In this document: piece after piece, positions 8,958 to 17,099 of the stretch
Layout of the letters: the number at the start of each line of letters is the position of its first letter
Position numbering within the stretch: position 1 is the stretch's first letter
Source: Methyloversatilis sp. RAC08
GTDB taxonomy: Bacteria; Pseudomonadota; Gammaproteobacteria; Burkholderiales; Rhodocyclaceae
DNA: 64,000 nt
Reading direction: 5' to 3'
Assembly: GCF_001713355.1 (NCBI RefSeq)
Contig: NZ_CP016448.1
Coordinates: 3,782,001 to 3,846,000 of the forward strand
Position numbers and translations under genes: made by a program
The notes under the pieces: model-generated
What the model saw: only the letters and a program-made list of their open reading frames with translations
Told to the model about the DNA's origin: nothing
The model's database searches: none

Positions 8958-9311
8958 TTACTTGATGAAGCAGCGCTTCTTCGATTCCGCAACGACGTCC
9001 AGATACTTCTTGACTGCGCCTTTTGTTTCGTCGGTGCCGCGGAATACGCCACCGCGTTCGCCGCTCATCGACTGGGTGCGGCTGAAGCTCGACAGTTCGA
9101 CGTACTCGTCGTGCGTCAGCTTGGTCGCGATTTCGTCGATCAGGCATGAACACTTGTAGATGTACTCGTGGTTGTTGCCGTAAGCCTGCAGGCATTCGAG
9201 CGCAAATTCGACCCGCGAACTGGTCGGGTAGTCATTGGCGGCCGCGGCCGGGCCACCCATCAGCAGCGCGCCGACCGCAGCGACTGTCACGTGGAAGCGA
9301 TGAAATTTCAA
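8958..9311 (-). CDS. Small secreted cysteine-containing protein, relay cluster
   Basis: I choose the TTG at 9311 because AGGAG sits 7-8 bp ahead of it and it gives a good signal peptide (VTVAAVGALLMGGPAAA). The open frame continues upstream but is then antisense to the neighbouring gene. The mature part is about 90 aa, with cysteines at CLQAYG, YKCSCLID and KRCFIK, and conserved-looking stretches DYPTSSRVEF and MSGERGGVFRG. I recognise the type as a small protein found next to SoxYZ-like/PQQ-dehydrogenase genes, but no function is established. The divergent MBL gene starts 25 bp away on the other strand. Confidence 0.75.
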   Translation of the reverse strand: MKFHRFHVTVAAVGALLMGGPAAAANDYPTSSRVEFALECLQAYGNNHEYIYKCSCLIDEIATKLTHDEYVELSSFSRTQSMSGERGGVFRGTDETKGAVKKYLDVVAESKKRCFIK

Positions 9312-9335
9312 ACCGGATCTCCTCATTTGTTTTTG

Positions 9336-10376
9336 ATGAACCGCAGGGGCTCGCTGGCTGGCATCGACAAAAAGGCTAGCACATCGACGCAGACCGCCGT
9401 TTTGCTGCCCGAGTTGCACAGGATTCTTTCCCGATGGCTGTGTGCCGTCATCGTGATTTTCGCGGTATGTATGTCCAGTGCAGCACCCGCGCTCGCGCAG
9501 CGACTGCCTGAACTGCGTCTGACGCCGTTGGCCGATGGTGTCTATGTGCTGCGTCCTACCTCGTCCGAAGTCAGTCCGGACAACGCCGGTTTCGTGACGC
9601 ACATCGGGGTGCTGGTCGACCCGCGCGGCCTCATCCTGGTCGGAACCGGCACCAGCCAGCGTTTCGCGCAGCATCTGCTCGCCTTCGTCGCACGCGAGCT
9701 GGGCAAACCGGTCATCGCGGCGGTCAATCTTTACGGTGGCGGGGACCATGTGCTGGGCAATCGCGCGTTTGTGTCACGGGGTGTGCCGGTTACAGCGCAT
9801 ATTGAAACAGACCGCTTCATTCGGGCCAGTTGCCACAGCTGTGTCGAACGCCTGACGGCTGCACTGGGCGAAAATATGATGTCAGGTACCGAACCCACCC
9901 CCGCAAGCGTGACCTTCGAACATTCAGGCCGGCTGACCGGCGTATCCCGTCGGCTGAAATTGCTGCACTACGGGCACACCTTCCAGCCCGGCGCGACCGC
10001 GTTGCTGGACGAGGCCAGCGGCACGCTGTTCGCGGGCGAACTGGCGGCGACGCACTACCTGCCCGATCTGTACAACGCGAACGAAATCGGCTGGGTCGCC
10101 GCCCTCGATGCGCTGATCGCACTGGACGCGCGGCAGGTGGTGCCGGCGCATGGCGTGCCGGGCGGACGTGAAGTTCTCGAAGCGCCGCGCCGTTATCTGC
10201 AGCAACTGGTCGAGCGCGTGGATGCGTTGTACGCCGGCGGCGCGACGCTTGAAGAGGCGCTGGATCAGGTAGACCTTGCGGAATTCCGCGACTGGCACGG
10301 CTATGCCCGGTGGCATCGCCGCAACGTGCATTTCGCCTATCTGCACCGGGAAGCCCGCGCCTTCGGCCCGCAGTGA
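9336..10376 (+). CDS. MBL-fold relay protein with a degenerate zinc site
   Basis: A 346-aa exported paralogue of the gene at 7044: hydrophobic segment LCAVIVIFAVCMSSAAPALA, then a metallo-beta-lactamase fold. Where active members read T-H-x-H-x-D-H this protein reads NLYGGGDHVLGN, so the first two histidines are gone while Asp-His stay; the second ligand area is GHTFQPGATALLDEASG and the last VVPAHG is kept. It also has a CHSC pair in the middle. It resembles 'quinoprotein relay system zinc metallohydrolase 1'. The ATG at 9336 has no ribosome site, and a start further in, just ahead of the hydrophobic segment, is possible. Probably binds one metal or none. Confidence 0.75.
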   Translation: MNRRGSLAGIDKKASTSTQTAVLLPELHRILSRWLCAVIVIFAVCMSSAAPALAQRLPELRLTPLADGVYVLRPTSSEVSPDNAGFVTHIGVLVDPRGLILVGTGTSQRFAQHLLAFVARELGKPVIAAVNLYGGGDHVLGNRAFVSRGVPVTAHIETDRFIRASCHSCVERLTAALGENMMSGTEPTPASVTFEHSGRLTGVSRRLKLLHYGHTFQPGATALLDEASGTLFAGELAATHYLPDLYNANEIGWVAALDALIALDARQVVPAHGVPGGREVLEAPRRYLQQLVERVDALYAGGATLEEALDQVDLAEFRDWHGYARWHRRNVHFAYLHREARAFGPQ

Positions 10377-10451
10377 AGTCCAGGCGTGGATCAGGACACG
10401 GCCCGGCGCCGCGCCCCACACAACAGAATTGATCGATGAGGATGAGCCTAC

Positions 10452-12140
10452 ATGTCGGAACCGTTTTCCATACCGCTTGAGCAGATGCGACGCATGGTCA
10501 AGCCCACGCCCAAGGGGCGCGCGCTCGACCCGGTTGCCGTCGAAGAGGTGCAGGCACTGCTCGGTCGCATGCCGCGCCGTCCGGATCTGCTGATCGAATG
10601 TCTGCACCTGCTGCAGGACACCTACCGCGCAGTGCATGCGCGCCATCTCGCCGCACTGGCGGCCGAACTGAAGATGGCGCAGGCCGAGGTGTACGAGGTC
10701 GCGACCTTCTATCACCACTTCGACGTGCTGCGTGAAGGCGAGGGCGCGCCGGCCGAACTGACCGTACGCGTGTGCGACACGCTGTCCTGCAAGATGGCCG
10801 GTGCGGACGATCTGCTGAAAAAGCTGCCGGGCATCCTGGGCACCAAAGTGCGCGTCATACCGGCACCCTGTGTCGGCCGTTGCGAACAGGCGCCGGTCGT
10901 CGTGGTCGGCCAGAACGCCTTGGGCGGCGCCACCGATGCAACGGTGAAGGCCGCCGTGAAGGCGAATGAATCGACCCATCCGCTGCCGCGTTACGTCGGC
11001 TACAAGGCTTACCTCAAAGCGGGCGGTTACCAGCTGTTCCGCGATCTGGTGGAAGGCCGTCGCGATGTCGAATCGGTCATTCAGGCCATGGAACATTCCG
11101 GACTGCGCGGTCTGGGCGGGGCCGGATTCCCGGCCGGCCGCAAGTGGCGCATCGTGCGTGCGGAGGCTGCGCCGCGGCTGATGGCAATCAATATCGACGA
11201 GGGCGAACCGGGCACCTTCAAGGACCGCTGGTACCTCGAACGCGATCCGCATCGCTTCCTCGAAGGCATGCTGATCGCCGCGTACTGCGTCGGCATCGGC
11301 GAGGTGTACGTCTATCTGCGCGACGAATACGCCCATGTGCGCGACATCCTGCAGAAGGAACTGAAGAAGCTGCTGGCCGATCCGCCCTGTGCGCTGCCGC
11401 CGATCCATCTGCGCCGCGGCGCGGGCGCCTACATCTGCGGCGAAGAGTCGGCGATGATCGAATCGATCGAAGGCAAGCGCGGCATGCCGCGTCTGCGCCC
11501 GCCGTATGTCGCCCAGGTCGGCCTGTTCGGTCATCCGACGCTGGAACACAATATGGAAACCGTGTTCTGGATCCGCGACATCGTGGAAAAGGGCGCGGAA
11601 TGGTTCGCCGGCCACGGCCGCAACGGTCGCAAGGGACTGCGTTCGTTCTCGGTGTCGGGCCGCGTGAAGAAGCCGGGCGTGCATCTGGCGCCGGCCGGCA
11701 TTTCGGTGCGCGAACTGATCGATGAATACTGCGGCGGCATGCTGCCGGGTCACACCCTGTACGGCTATCTTCCGGGCGGCGCATCCGGCGGCATCCTGCC
11801 GGCCAGCCTCGGCGACATTCCGCTCGATTTCGACACGCTGCAGCCCTACGGCTGCTTCATCGGATCGGCGGCGGTCATCATCCTGTCCGACCAGGACCGC
11901 GCGACCGATGCGGCGCGCAACATGATGCATTTCTTCGAACATGAGTCGTGCGGCCAGTGCACGCCCTGCCGTGTCGGCACGGCCAAGATGAACACGCTGA
12001 TGGAAGCCCCGGTGTGGGACACCGATCTGGTCGAGGAACTGTCACAGACCATGGTGGACGCGTCGATCTGCGGCCTCGGGCAGGCAGCACCGAATCCGGT
12101 GCGCTGCGTCATCAAGTATTTCCCTGACGAAATCAAGTGA
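10452..12140 (+). CDS. NAD-dependent formate dehydrogenase, beta subunit (NuoE-NuoF fusion)
   Basis: A 562-aa diaphorase subunit that takes electrons from the alpha subunit and reduces NAD+. Residues 1-160 are NuoE-like with the [2Fe-2S] cysteines in VCDTLSC and APCVGRC. The rest is NuoF-like: FMN/NAD loops GLGGAGFPAGRKW and GAGAYICGEE, and the [4Fe-4S] motif ESCGQCTPCR near residue 500 with a fourth Cys in ASICGLG. A single fused NuoEF chain of about 570 aa next to a NuoG-like alpha chain is the layout of Methylorubrum FDH1, unlike the separate fdsG/fdsB genes of Cupriavidus. The alpha gene follows after 16 bp. fdhD-type accessory genes are not in the window. Confidence 0.9.
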   Translation: MSEPFSIPLEQMRRMVKPTPKGRALDPVAVEEVQALLGRMPRRPDLLIECLHLLQDTYRAVHARHLAALAAELKMAQAEVYEVATFYHHFDVLREGEGAPAELTVRVCDTLSCKMAGADDLLKKLPGILGTKVRVIPAPCVGRCEQAPVVVVGQNALGGATDATVKAAVKANESTHPLPRYVGYKAYLKAGGYQLFRDLVEGRRDVESVIQAMEHSGLRGLGGAGFPAGRKWRIVRAEAAPRLMAINIDEGEPGTFKDRWYLERDPHRFLEGMLIAAYCVGIGEVYVYLRDEYAHVRDILQKELKKLLADPPCALPPIHLRRGAGAYICGEESAMIESIEGKRGMPRLRPPYVAQVGLFGHPTLEHNMETVFWIRDIVEKGAEWFAGHGRNGRKGLRSFSVSGRVKKPGVHLAPAGISVRELIDEYCGGMLPGHTLYGYLPGGASGGILPASLGDIPLDFDTLQPYGCFIGSAAVIILSDQDRATDAARNMMHFFEHESCGQCTPCRVGTAKMNTLMEAPVWDTDLVEELSQTMVDASICGLGQAAPNPVRCVIKYFPDEIK

Positions 12141-12156
12141 AGGGACGGCAACCCAA

Positions 12157-14961
12157 ATGAATGCACCCATTGATGCTTCGGTGATCGCGCAATCGATCGA
12201 ATTCACGCTGGACGGCCAGTCGATGACGGCCCGTGTCGGCGAAACCATCCTGCAGGCGGCGGCCCGCCAGGGTGTGGACATCCCCCACCTCTGCTACAAG
12301 GACGGCTACCGTCCGGACGGGAACTGCCGCGCCTGCGTGGTCGAGATCGACGGCGAACGCGTACTCGCGCCGAGCTGCTGTCGCGCACCGACGCCCGGCA
12401 TGAACGTCAAGGCCGAATCGGAGCGCGCCGTGAAGGCGCAGAAGATGGTGGTCGAACTGCTGCTGTCGGACATGCCGGAGCAGACCTACAAGCCCGATTC
12501 CGAACTGGCCCATTGGGCGGAAAAGCTCGGCGTGACAGGGTCGCGCTTCGAAGGCCGCGAGCAGCCGGCATGCGACCAGTCGCATCCGGCGATGAGTGTG
12601 AACCTCGACGCCTGCATCCAGTGCAACCGCTGCGTGCGCGCCTGTCGCGAAGAGCAGGGCAATGACGTGATCGGCTATGCCTTCCGCGGTTCGGCGTCGA
12701 AGATCGTGTTCGACCAGGACGACCCGATGGGTGCGTCGACCTGCGTGGCCTGCGGCGAATGCGTGCAGGCCTGCCCGACCGGCGCGCTGATGCCGGCCGG
12801 CGGTGTCGGCATGGTGAAGATGGACAAGACCGTCGACTCGGTCTGCCCGTACTGCGGTGTGGGTTGCCAGCTGACGTATCACGTCAAGGACGACCGCGTA
12901 CTGATGGTGACCGGCCGTGACGGTCCGGCCAACGAAGAGCGCCTGTGCGTGAAGGGCCGCTTCGGCTTCGACTACGCGCGTCATCCGCAACGCCTCACGA
13001 AGCCACTGATCCGTCGTGCCGATGCACCGAAGCACAAGAATTTCGTCGTCGATCCGGGCAATCCGCTGTCGGCGTTCCGCGAAGCGAGCTGGGAAGAGGC
13101 GATCGAGTACGCAACGAGCCGGCTGCGCAGCATCCGCGACACCAAGGGACCGAATGCGCTGGCCGGTTTCGGTTCGGCCAAGGGCTCGAACGAAGAGGCC
13201 TATCTGTTCCAGAAGCTGATCCGCACCGGCTTCGGCACCAACAACGTCGATCACTGCACGCGCCTGTGCCATGCCTCGTCGGTCGCTGCGCTGCTCGAAG
13301 CGGTTGGCTCGGGCGCGGTGTCGAATCCGGTGCGCGATGTGCTGCACTCCGACGTGATCTTCCTGATCGGCGCCAATCCGCTGGTCAATCACCCGGTCGG
13401 CGCGACCTGGATCAAGAACGCGGTCAAGCAGGGCGCGCGCCTCATCGTGTGCGATCCGCGCCGCAACGACCTGCAGCGCTACGCCACGCATTTCCTGCAG
13501 TTCAAGCCGGACACCGACGTGGCCATGCTCAACGCGATGATGCACGTCATCATCGAAGAAGGTCTGGTCGACGAGGCCTTCGTGCGCGACCGCACCTCGG
13601 GTTTCGATGCGCTGAAGAAGAACGTGGCCGATTTCAGTCCGGAACGCATGGCCAAGATCTGCGGCATTCCGGCCGAAACGCTGCGCGAGGTGGCGCGCAT
13701 GTTCGCGACCTCAAAGGCGTCGATGATCCTCTGGGGCATGGGCGTGTCACAGCACGTGCATGGCACCGACAATGCGCGCTGCCTGATTTCGCTGGTCATG
13801 ATGACCGGCCAGATCGGTCGCCGCGGCACCGGCCTGCATCCGCTGCGCGGCCAGAACAACGTGCAGGGTGCGTCCGACGCCGGCCTCATCCCGATGGTGT
13901 TCCCGGACTACCAGGCGGTCGGCAACAAGACCATCCGCGACAAGTTCGAAGAACTGTGGGGCAGCCGTCTCGACGCCAACCCGGGTCTGACCGTGGTTGA
14001 AATCATGGATGCCATCCATGCCGGCAAGCTCAATGGCTGCTACATCATGGGTGAAAATCCGGCCATGTCCGACCCGGACGTCGAGCACGCGCGCGATGCG
14101 CTGGCGAAGCTCGACTGCCTGGTGGTGCAGGACATCTTCCTGACCGAAACGGCCTACTTCGCCGACGTCGTACTGCCGGCGTCGGCCTTCCCTGAGAAGA
14201 CCGGCACCTTCACCAATACCGACCGCCAGGTGCAACTGGGTCGTCAGGCGATCAATCCGCCGGGTGACGCGCGGCAGGACCTGTGGATCATCCAGCAGAT
14301 GGCCAATGGCATGGGGCTGGACTGGCGCTACGATGGCGCGAAGGACGTGTTCAACGAAATGCGCAAGGCGATGCACTCGATCGCCGGCATCACATGGGAA
14401 CGGCTGGAAGCCGAGCACTCTGTCACCTACCCGTGCGAGAACGAGGGCGATCCGGGCGACGAGGTGGTGTTCATCGAAAGCTTCCCGACCCAGTCGGGCC
14501 GCGCCAAGCTGGTGCCGGCCAAGCTGATTTCGGCCAACGAGAAGCCGGACGCCGACTATCCGATGGTGCTGATCACCGGCCGTCAGCTCGAGCACTGGCA
14601 CACGGGTTCGATGACACGCCGGGCTTCGGTACTCGACAACATCGAGCCGATCGCGACCGTCACGATCAACCCGGCCGACATGGCGAAGCTGAAACTGCGG
14701 CCGGGCGAGGTGGTGACGGTCGAATCGCGCCGCGGCAAGATCGCGCTGTACGCGCGCGTCGATGGCAATGTGCCGGTCGGTGCCGTGTTCATCCCGTTCG
14801 CGTATTACGAAGCCGCCGCCAACATGTTGACCAATCCGGCGCTGGACCCGTTCGGCAAGATTCCGGAGTTCAAGTACTGTGCGGTGCGCCTGAAGAAGGG
14901 CGGGACACCGACCCAACTGACGACCTACGGCGGCGGTCAGGCGAAGATGGTAACTGCCTGA
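12157..14961 (+). CDS. NAD-dependent formate dehydrogenase, catalytic alpha subunit
   Basis: A 934-aa Mo/W-bis-PGD enzyme that oxidises formate to CO2. Domains in order: NuoG-like [2Fe-2S] region (CYKDGYRPDGNCRAC), His/Cys-type cluster region, two [4Fe-4S] ferredoxin motifs CIQCNRCVRAC (near 153) and CVACGECVQAC (near 196), then the molybdopterin oxidoreductase with CPYCGVGC near residue 230. The active-site position in DHCTRLCHASS is a cysteine codon (Cys371), not UGA, so this is a Cys enzyme. The C-terminal molydopterin-binding domain is present (GRQLEHWHTGSMTRR). Layout matches FDH1, which in Methylorubrum uses tungsten; the metal cannot be read here. Ends at a strong terminator. Confidence 0.93.
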   Translation: MNAPIDASVIAQSIEFTLDGQSMTARVGETILQAAARQGVDIPHLCYKDGYRPDGNCRACVVEIDGERVLAPSCCRAPTPGMNVKAESERAVKAQKMVVELLLSDMPEQTYKPDSELAHWAEKLGVTGSRFEGREQPACDQSHPAMSVNLDACIQCNRCVRACREEQGNDVIGYAFRGSASKIVFDQDDPMGASTCVACGECVQACPTGALMPAGGVGMVKMDKTVDSVCPYCGVGCQLTYHVKDDRVLMVTGRDGPANEERLCVKGRFGFDYARHPQRLTKPLIRRADAPKHKNFVVDPGNPLSAFREASWEEAIEYATSRLRSIRDTKGPNALAGFGSAKGSNEEAYLFQKLIRTGFGTNNVDHCTRLCHASSVAALLEAVGSGAVSNPVRDVLHSDVIFLIGANPLVNHPVGATWIKNAVKQGARLIVCDPRRNDLQRYATHFLQFKPDTDVAMLNAMMHVIIEEGLVDEAFVRDRTSGFDALKKNVADFSPERMAKICGIPAETLREVARMFATSKASMILWGMGVSQHVHGTDNARCLISLVMMTGQIGRRGTGLHPLRGQNNVQGASDAGLIPMVFPDYQAVGNKTIRDKFEELWGSRLDANPGLTVVEIMDAIHAGKLNGCYIMGENPAMSDPDVEHARDALAKLDCLVVQDIFLTETAYFADVVLPASAFPEKTGTFTNTDRQVQLGRQAINPPGDARQDLWIIQQMANGMGLDWRYDGAKDVFNEMRKAMHSIAGITWERLEAEHSVTYPCENEGDPGDEVVFIESFPTQSGRAKLVPAKLISANEKPDADYPMVLITGRQLEHWHTGSMTRRASVLDNIEPIATVTINPADMAKLKLRPGEVVTVESRRGKIALYARVDGNVPVGAVFIPFAYYEAAANMLTNPALDPFGKIPEFKYCAVRLKKGGTPTQLTTYGGGQAKMVTA

Positions 14962-14978
14962 TCCGTTGCGCATTCATG

Positions 14979-15010
14979 AAAAACCGGGGCCGAGTGCCCC
15001 GGTTTTTTTT
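14979..15010 (+). terminator. Rho-independent terminator after formate dehydrogenase genes
   Basis: An 11-bp stem AAAACCGGGGC/GCCCCGGTTTT with loop CGAGT, followed by an eight-T run, 18 bp after the alpha-subunit stop. It insulates the operon from the cobalamin riboswitch that starts about 50 bp further on. Confidence 0.95.
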
Positions 15011-15059
15011 GCCCCTGCACCGGGTATTGTCATTGACGGCAGGTGAGGCGGACGGCTAC

Positions 15060-15262
15060 CCTGCGCGTGCTTCAGGTGCCCTGACCAGCGTTCGCTGCGA
15101 GGGGTGAAACGGGAAGTCCGGTGAGTGCCTGCAACCAGGTCGCGATCCCGGCGCTGCCCCCGCAACGGTAAGCGAGTCGTAGCGATTCAATCAGCCACTG
15201 TGCGCCACGCATGGGAAGGCGAATCGCACATTTCCCTCGCGAGCCCGGAGACCGGCCTGACG
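15060..15262 (+). ncRNA. Cobalamin (AdoCbl/B12) riboswitch
   Basis: The conserved core of the cobalamin riboswitch is readable in order: AGGTGCCCTG (15074), GGGTGAAACGGGAAGTCCGG (about 15102-15121), CGCTGCCCCCGCAACGGTAA with AAGCGA, then CCACTG, CACGCATGGGAAGGCG, and the 3' B12 box GAGCCCGGAGACCGGCCTG (15241-15259). It lies 150 bp upstream of the first surface-protein gene and on the same strand as the TonB receptor. The stretch between the aptamer and the ATG contains a GCCGGC...GCCGGC hairpin next to the AAGGAGG ribosome site, so control by hiding the ribosome site is likely. B12 binding should repress the downstream genes. Confidence 0.95.
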
Positions 15263-15415
15263 CATTTGACCGATGGCTGCGGTGGGCGGCGGAGGTGCGT
15301 ATTTCCTTTGCCGGTCGCTTTTCCGCGCAGGTCGTGCGTCGCTTCCCGTTTGCTTCAGATCATCGGATTTCCGCAATTCGCCGGCGGGTGCTGCCGGCGC
15401 TGCAAGGAGGTCTGC

Positions 15416-16213
15416 ATGCGTACCATTCTTCTAACATCCCTCATCGGACTGGCGTTTGCCGGTTCCGCCCACGCCGGCCCGTTCGCGCCGGCCGCCGGTC
15501 AGCCCGGCTCGACGGCCATCAGCAAGGACAGTCCTGCTTTCGTCCAGTGGGCGACCGGCCATCTCGACTACCTGCCGGGTCCCAATGTCGACGCCACATG
15601 GCAGACGCCGGAAAAGGGTCTGGGCGTGGCCCAGGGCGGCGCGACCGACATCGTCGTTCTCGGCGACGGCGGACGCATCACGCTCACCTTTGACGGCTAC
15701 ATCACGAACGGTGCCGGCGCCGATTTCGCGGTGTTCGAAAACGGCTTCATGGACACCTTCCTGGAACTGGCCTTCGTCGAAGTGTCGTCCAACGGGACCG
15801 ATTTCTTCCGCTTCCCGAACTTCTCCTTCACCGCCAGCCCGGTCGGTGGCTTCGGCCTGATCGATCCGACCAATATCGACGGTCTGGCTGGCAAGTACCG
15901 CGCCGGCTTCGGCACCCCCTTTGATCTCGAGGTGCTGAGCGGCGTCGCCGGGCTGGATGTTAACAAGGTGCAGTACGTGCGCCTGATCGACGTCGTCGGC
16001 AATGGCTCGACCTTCGACAGCTTCCCGGCCGAATTCGGCGGCCCGCACCCCATCTACGACCCGTACCCGACCACCGGCAGCAGCGGCTTCGACCTCGACG
16101 CGGTCGGCGTCATCCACTACGCGGCACTGCCCGCCGTGCCCGAGCCGTCGCAATGGGCGATGTACTGCGCCGCACTGGGCCTGCTCGGTCTGGTCGCCCG
16201 CCGTCGCGGCTGA
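15416..16213 (+). CDS. B12-riboswitch-controlled PEP-CTERM surface protein
   Basis: A 265-aa protein with a signal peptide (MRTILLTSLIGLAFAGSAHA), a beta-rich body, and a PEP-CTERM signal (AVPEPSQWAMYCAALGLLGL then ARRRG). Perfect AAGGAGG ribosome site 6 bp ahead of the ATG. Key stretches are DGGRITLTFDGYI, GADFAVFENGF, LELAFVEVSSNGTDF. I know this body from 'cell surface protein' genes that sit beside B12 TonB receptors in Bacteroidota as well as Proteobacteria, so a role in catching corrinoids at the cell surface is a reasonable inference. It is the first gene behind the riboswitch; the DUF4465 gene follows at 33 bp. Confidence 0.85.
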   Translation: MRTILLTSLIGLAFAGSAHAGPFAPAAGQPGSTAISKDSPAFVQWATGHLDYLPGPNVDATWQTPEKGLGVAQGGATDIVVLGDGGRITLTFDGYITNGAGADFAVFENGFMDTFLELAFVEVSSNGTDFFRFPNFSFTASPVGGFGLIDPTNIDGLAGKYRAGFGTPFDLEVLSGVAGLDVNKVQYVRLIDVVGNGSTFDSFPAEFGGPHPIYDPYPTTGSSGFDLDAVGVIHYAALPAVPEPSQWAMYCAALGLLGLVARRRG

Positions 16214-16246
16214 GGCCGCCCCCGCTCACCACGAAAGATCAATGAC

Positions 16247-17047
16247 ATGAACAAGACACTCATCACCCTTGCCCTGGCTGCACTGGCAGCCAGCCATGCC
16301 GCGCACGCAGCGACCCCTTCGGTTGCCACGTTCGAAGACGCGCCGCTGGCATCCGAAAGCCACTTCTTCCCGCAAGTCACGACCACCTTCACCAGCGGAG
16401 CCGCCACCTTCAACCACACCTACTCGGACTTCGGTGGCGGCTGCTGCCATGTCGACTGGGTGTATTCGAACCGCACCGACACGACGACCGGCAACTTCAC
16501 CAATCAGCACAGCGCGATCACCGGCGGCGGCGTCGACGGATCGGCCCATTACGCGATCGCCAATTTCGGTGCGCCGACGATCAGCTTTGCGTCGGCCGTC
16601 AGCGTGCAGGGTGCTTACTTCACCAACACCACGTTCACCGGTCGCACCATGCTCGACGGCGACACCCTGTTCGGCTTTTCGAAGAAGTTCGGCGGCGCCA
16701 GCGGCGATGACCCCGACTACCTGAAGCTGACCATCATCGGCAGGGACAGTGGCGGTACGACGACCGGCAGCGTCGACTTCATGCTGGCCGACTACCGGTT
16801 CGCCGATAACACGCAGGACTACGTGGTGACCGACTGGCGCTGGGTCGATCTCGCGGCGCTCGGCACGGTCAGCAGTCTGCAGTTCGCGCTGGCGTCGAGC
16901 GACAGCGGTGAATTCGGCATCAACACGCCGGCCTATTTCGCGCTCGACAATCTGACCGTCACCGCAGTACCGGAACCGGAACAGGCGGCGCTGCTGCTGG
17001 CCGGTCTGGCGTTGGTCGGCGCGATCGCGCGTCGCCGTCGCGGCTGA
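16247..17047 (+). CDS. DUF4465 PEP-CTERM protein, likely corrinoid-binding
   Basis: A 266-aa secreted protein: signal peptide ending AAHAA, DUF4465 beta-sandwich body, then PEP-CTERM anchor (VPEPEQAALLLAGLALVGA plus RRRRG). DUF4465 features are clear: YSNRTDTTTGNFTNQHSA, GAYFTNTTFT, GFSKKFGGASGDDPDYLKL, DFMLADYRFADN, and SSDSGEFGINTPAYFALDN. In Bacteroidota, DUF4465 proteins are encoded in B12-riboswitch loci with surface corrinoid-binding lipoproteins; here the lipid anchor is replaced by an exosortase signal. Gene order riboswitch - surface protein - DUF4465 - TonB receptor makes co-regulation likely. Corrinoid binding is inference, not shown by sequence. Confidence 0.85.
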   Translation: MNKTLITLALAALAASHAAHAATPSVATFEDAPLASESHFFPQVTTTFTSGAATFNHTYSDFGGGCCHVDWVYSNRTDTTTGNFTNQHSAITGGGVDGSAHYAIANFGAPTISFASAVSVQGAYFTNTTFTGRTMLDGDTLFGFSKKFGGASGDDPDYLKLTIIGRDSGGTTTGSVDFMLADYRFADNTQDYVVTDWRWVDLAALGTVSSLQFALASSDSGEFGINTPAYFALDNLTVTAVPEPEQAALLLAGLALVGAIARRRRG

Positions 17048-17059
17048 TCGACCCGGAGT

Positions 17060-17089
17060 CACCCGCACGCCCTCTGCGGTGTGCGGGTG
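17060..17089 (+). other. Hairpin in the short gap before the TonB receptor gene
   Basis: ACCCGCAC...GTGCGGGT forms an 8-bp stem with a roughly 14-nt loop, 11 bp before the receptor ATG. There is no T run after it, so it is not a standard terminator; it may tune expression of the receptor relative to the two surface proteins, or protect the processed 3' end of the upstream message. Confidence 0.5.
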
Positions 17090-17099
17090 ATGCGCATTG

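Noticed and set aside
13240-13290. Possible selenocysteine in the formate dehydrogenase active site
   Set aside because: The codon at 13267 is TGC (Cys), and no in-frame TGA occurs in the gene.
17060-17089. Terminator between the DUF4465 gene and the TonB receptor
   Set aside because: The stem is good but there is no T run, and the receptor belongs logically to the same riboswitch-controlled unit.
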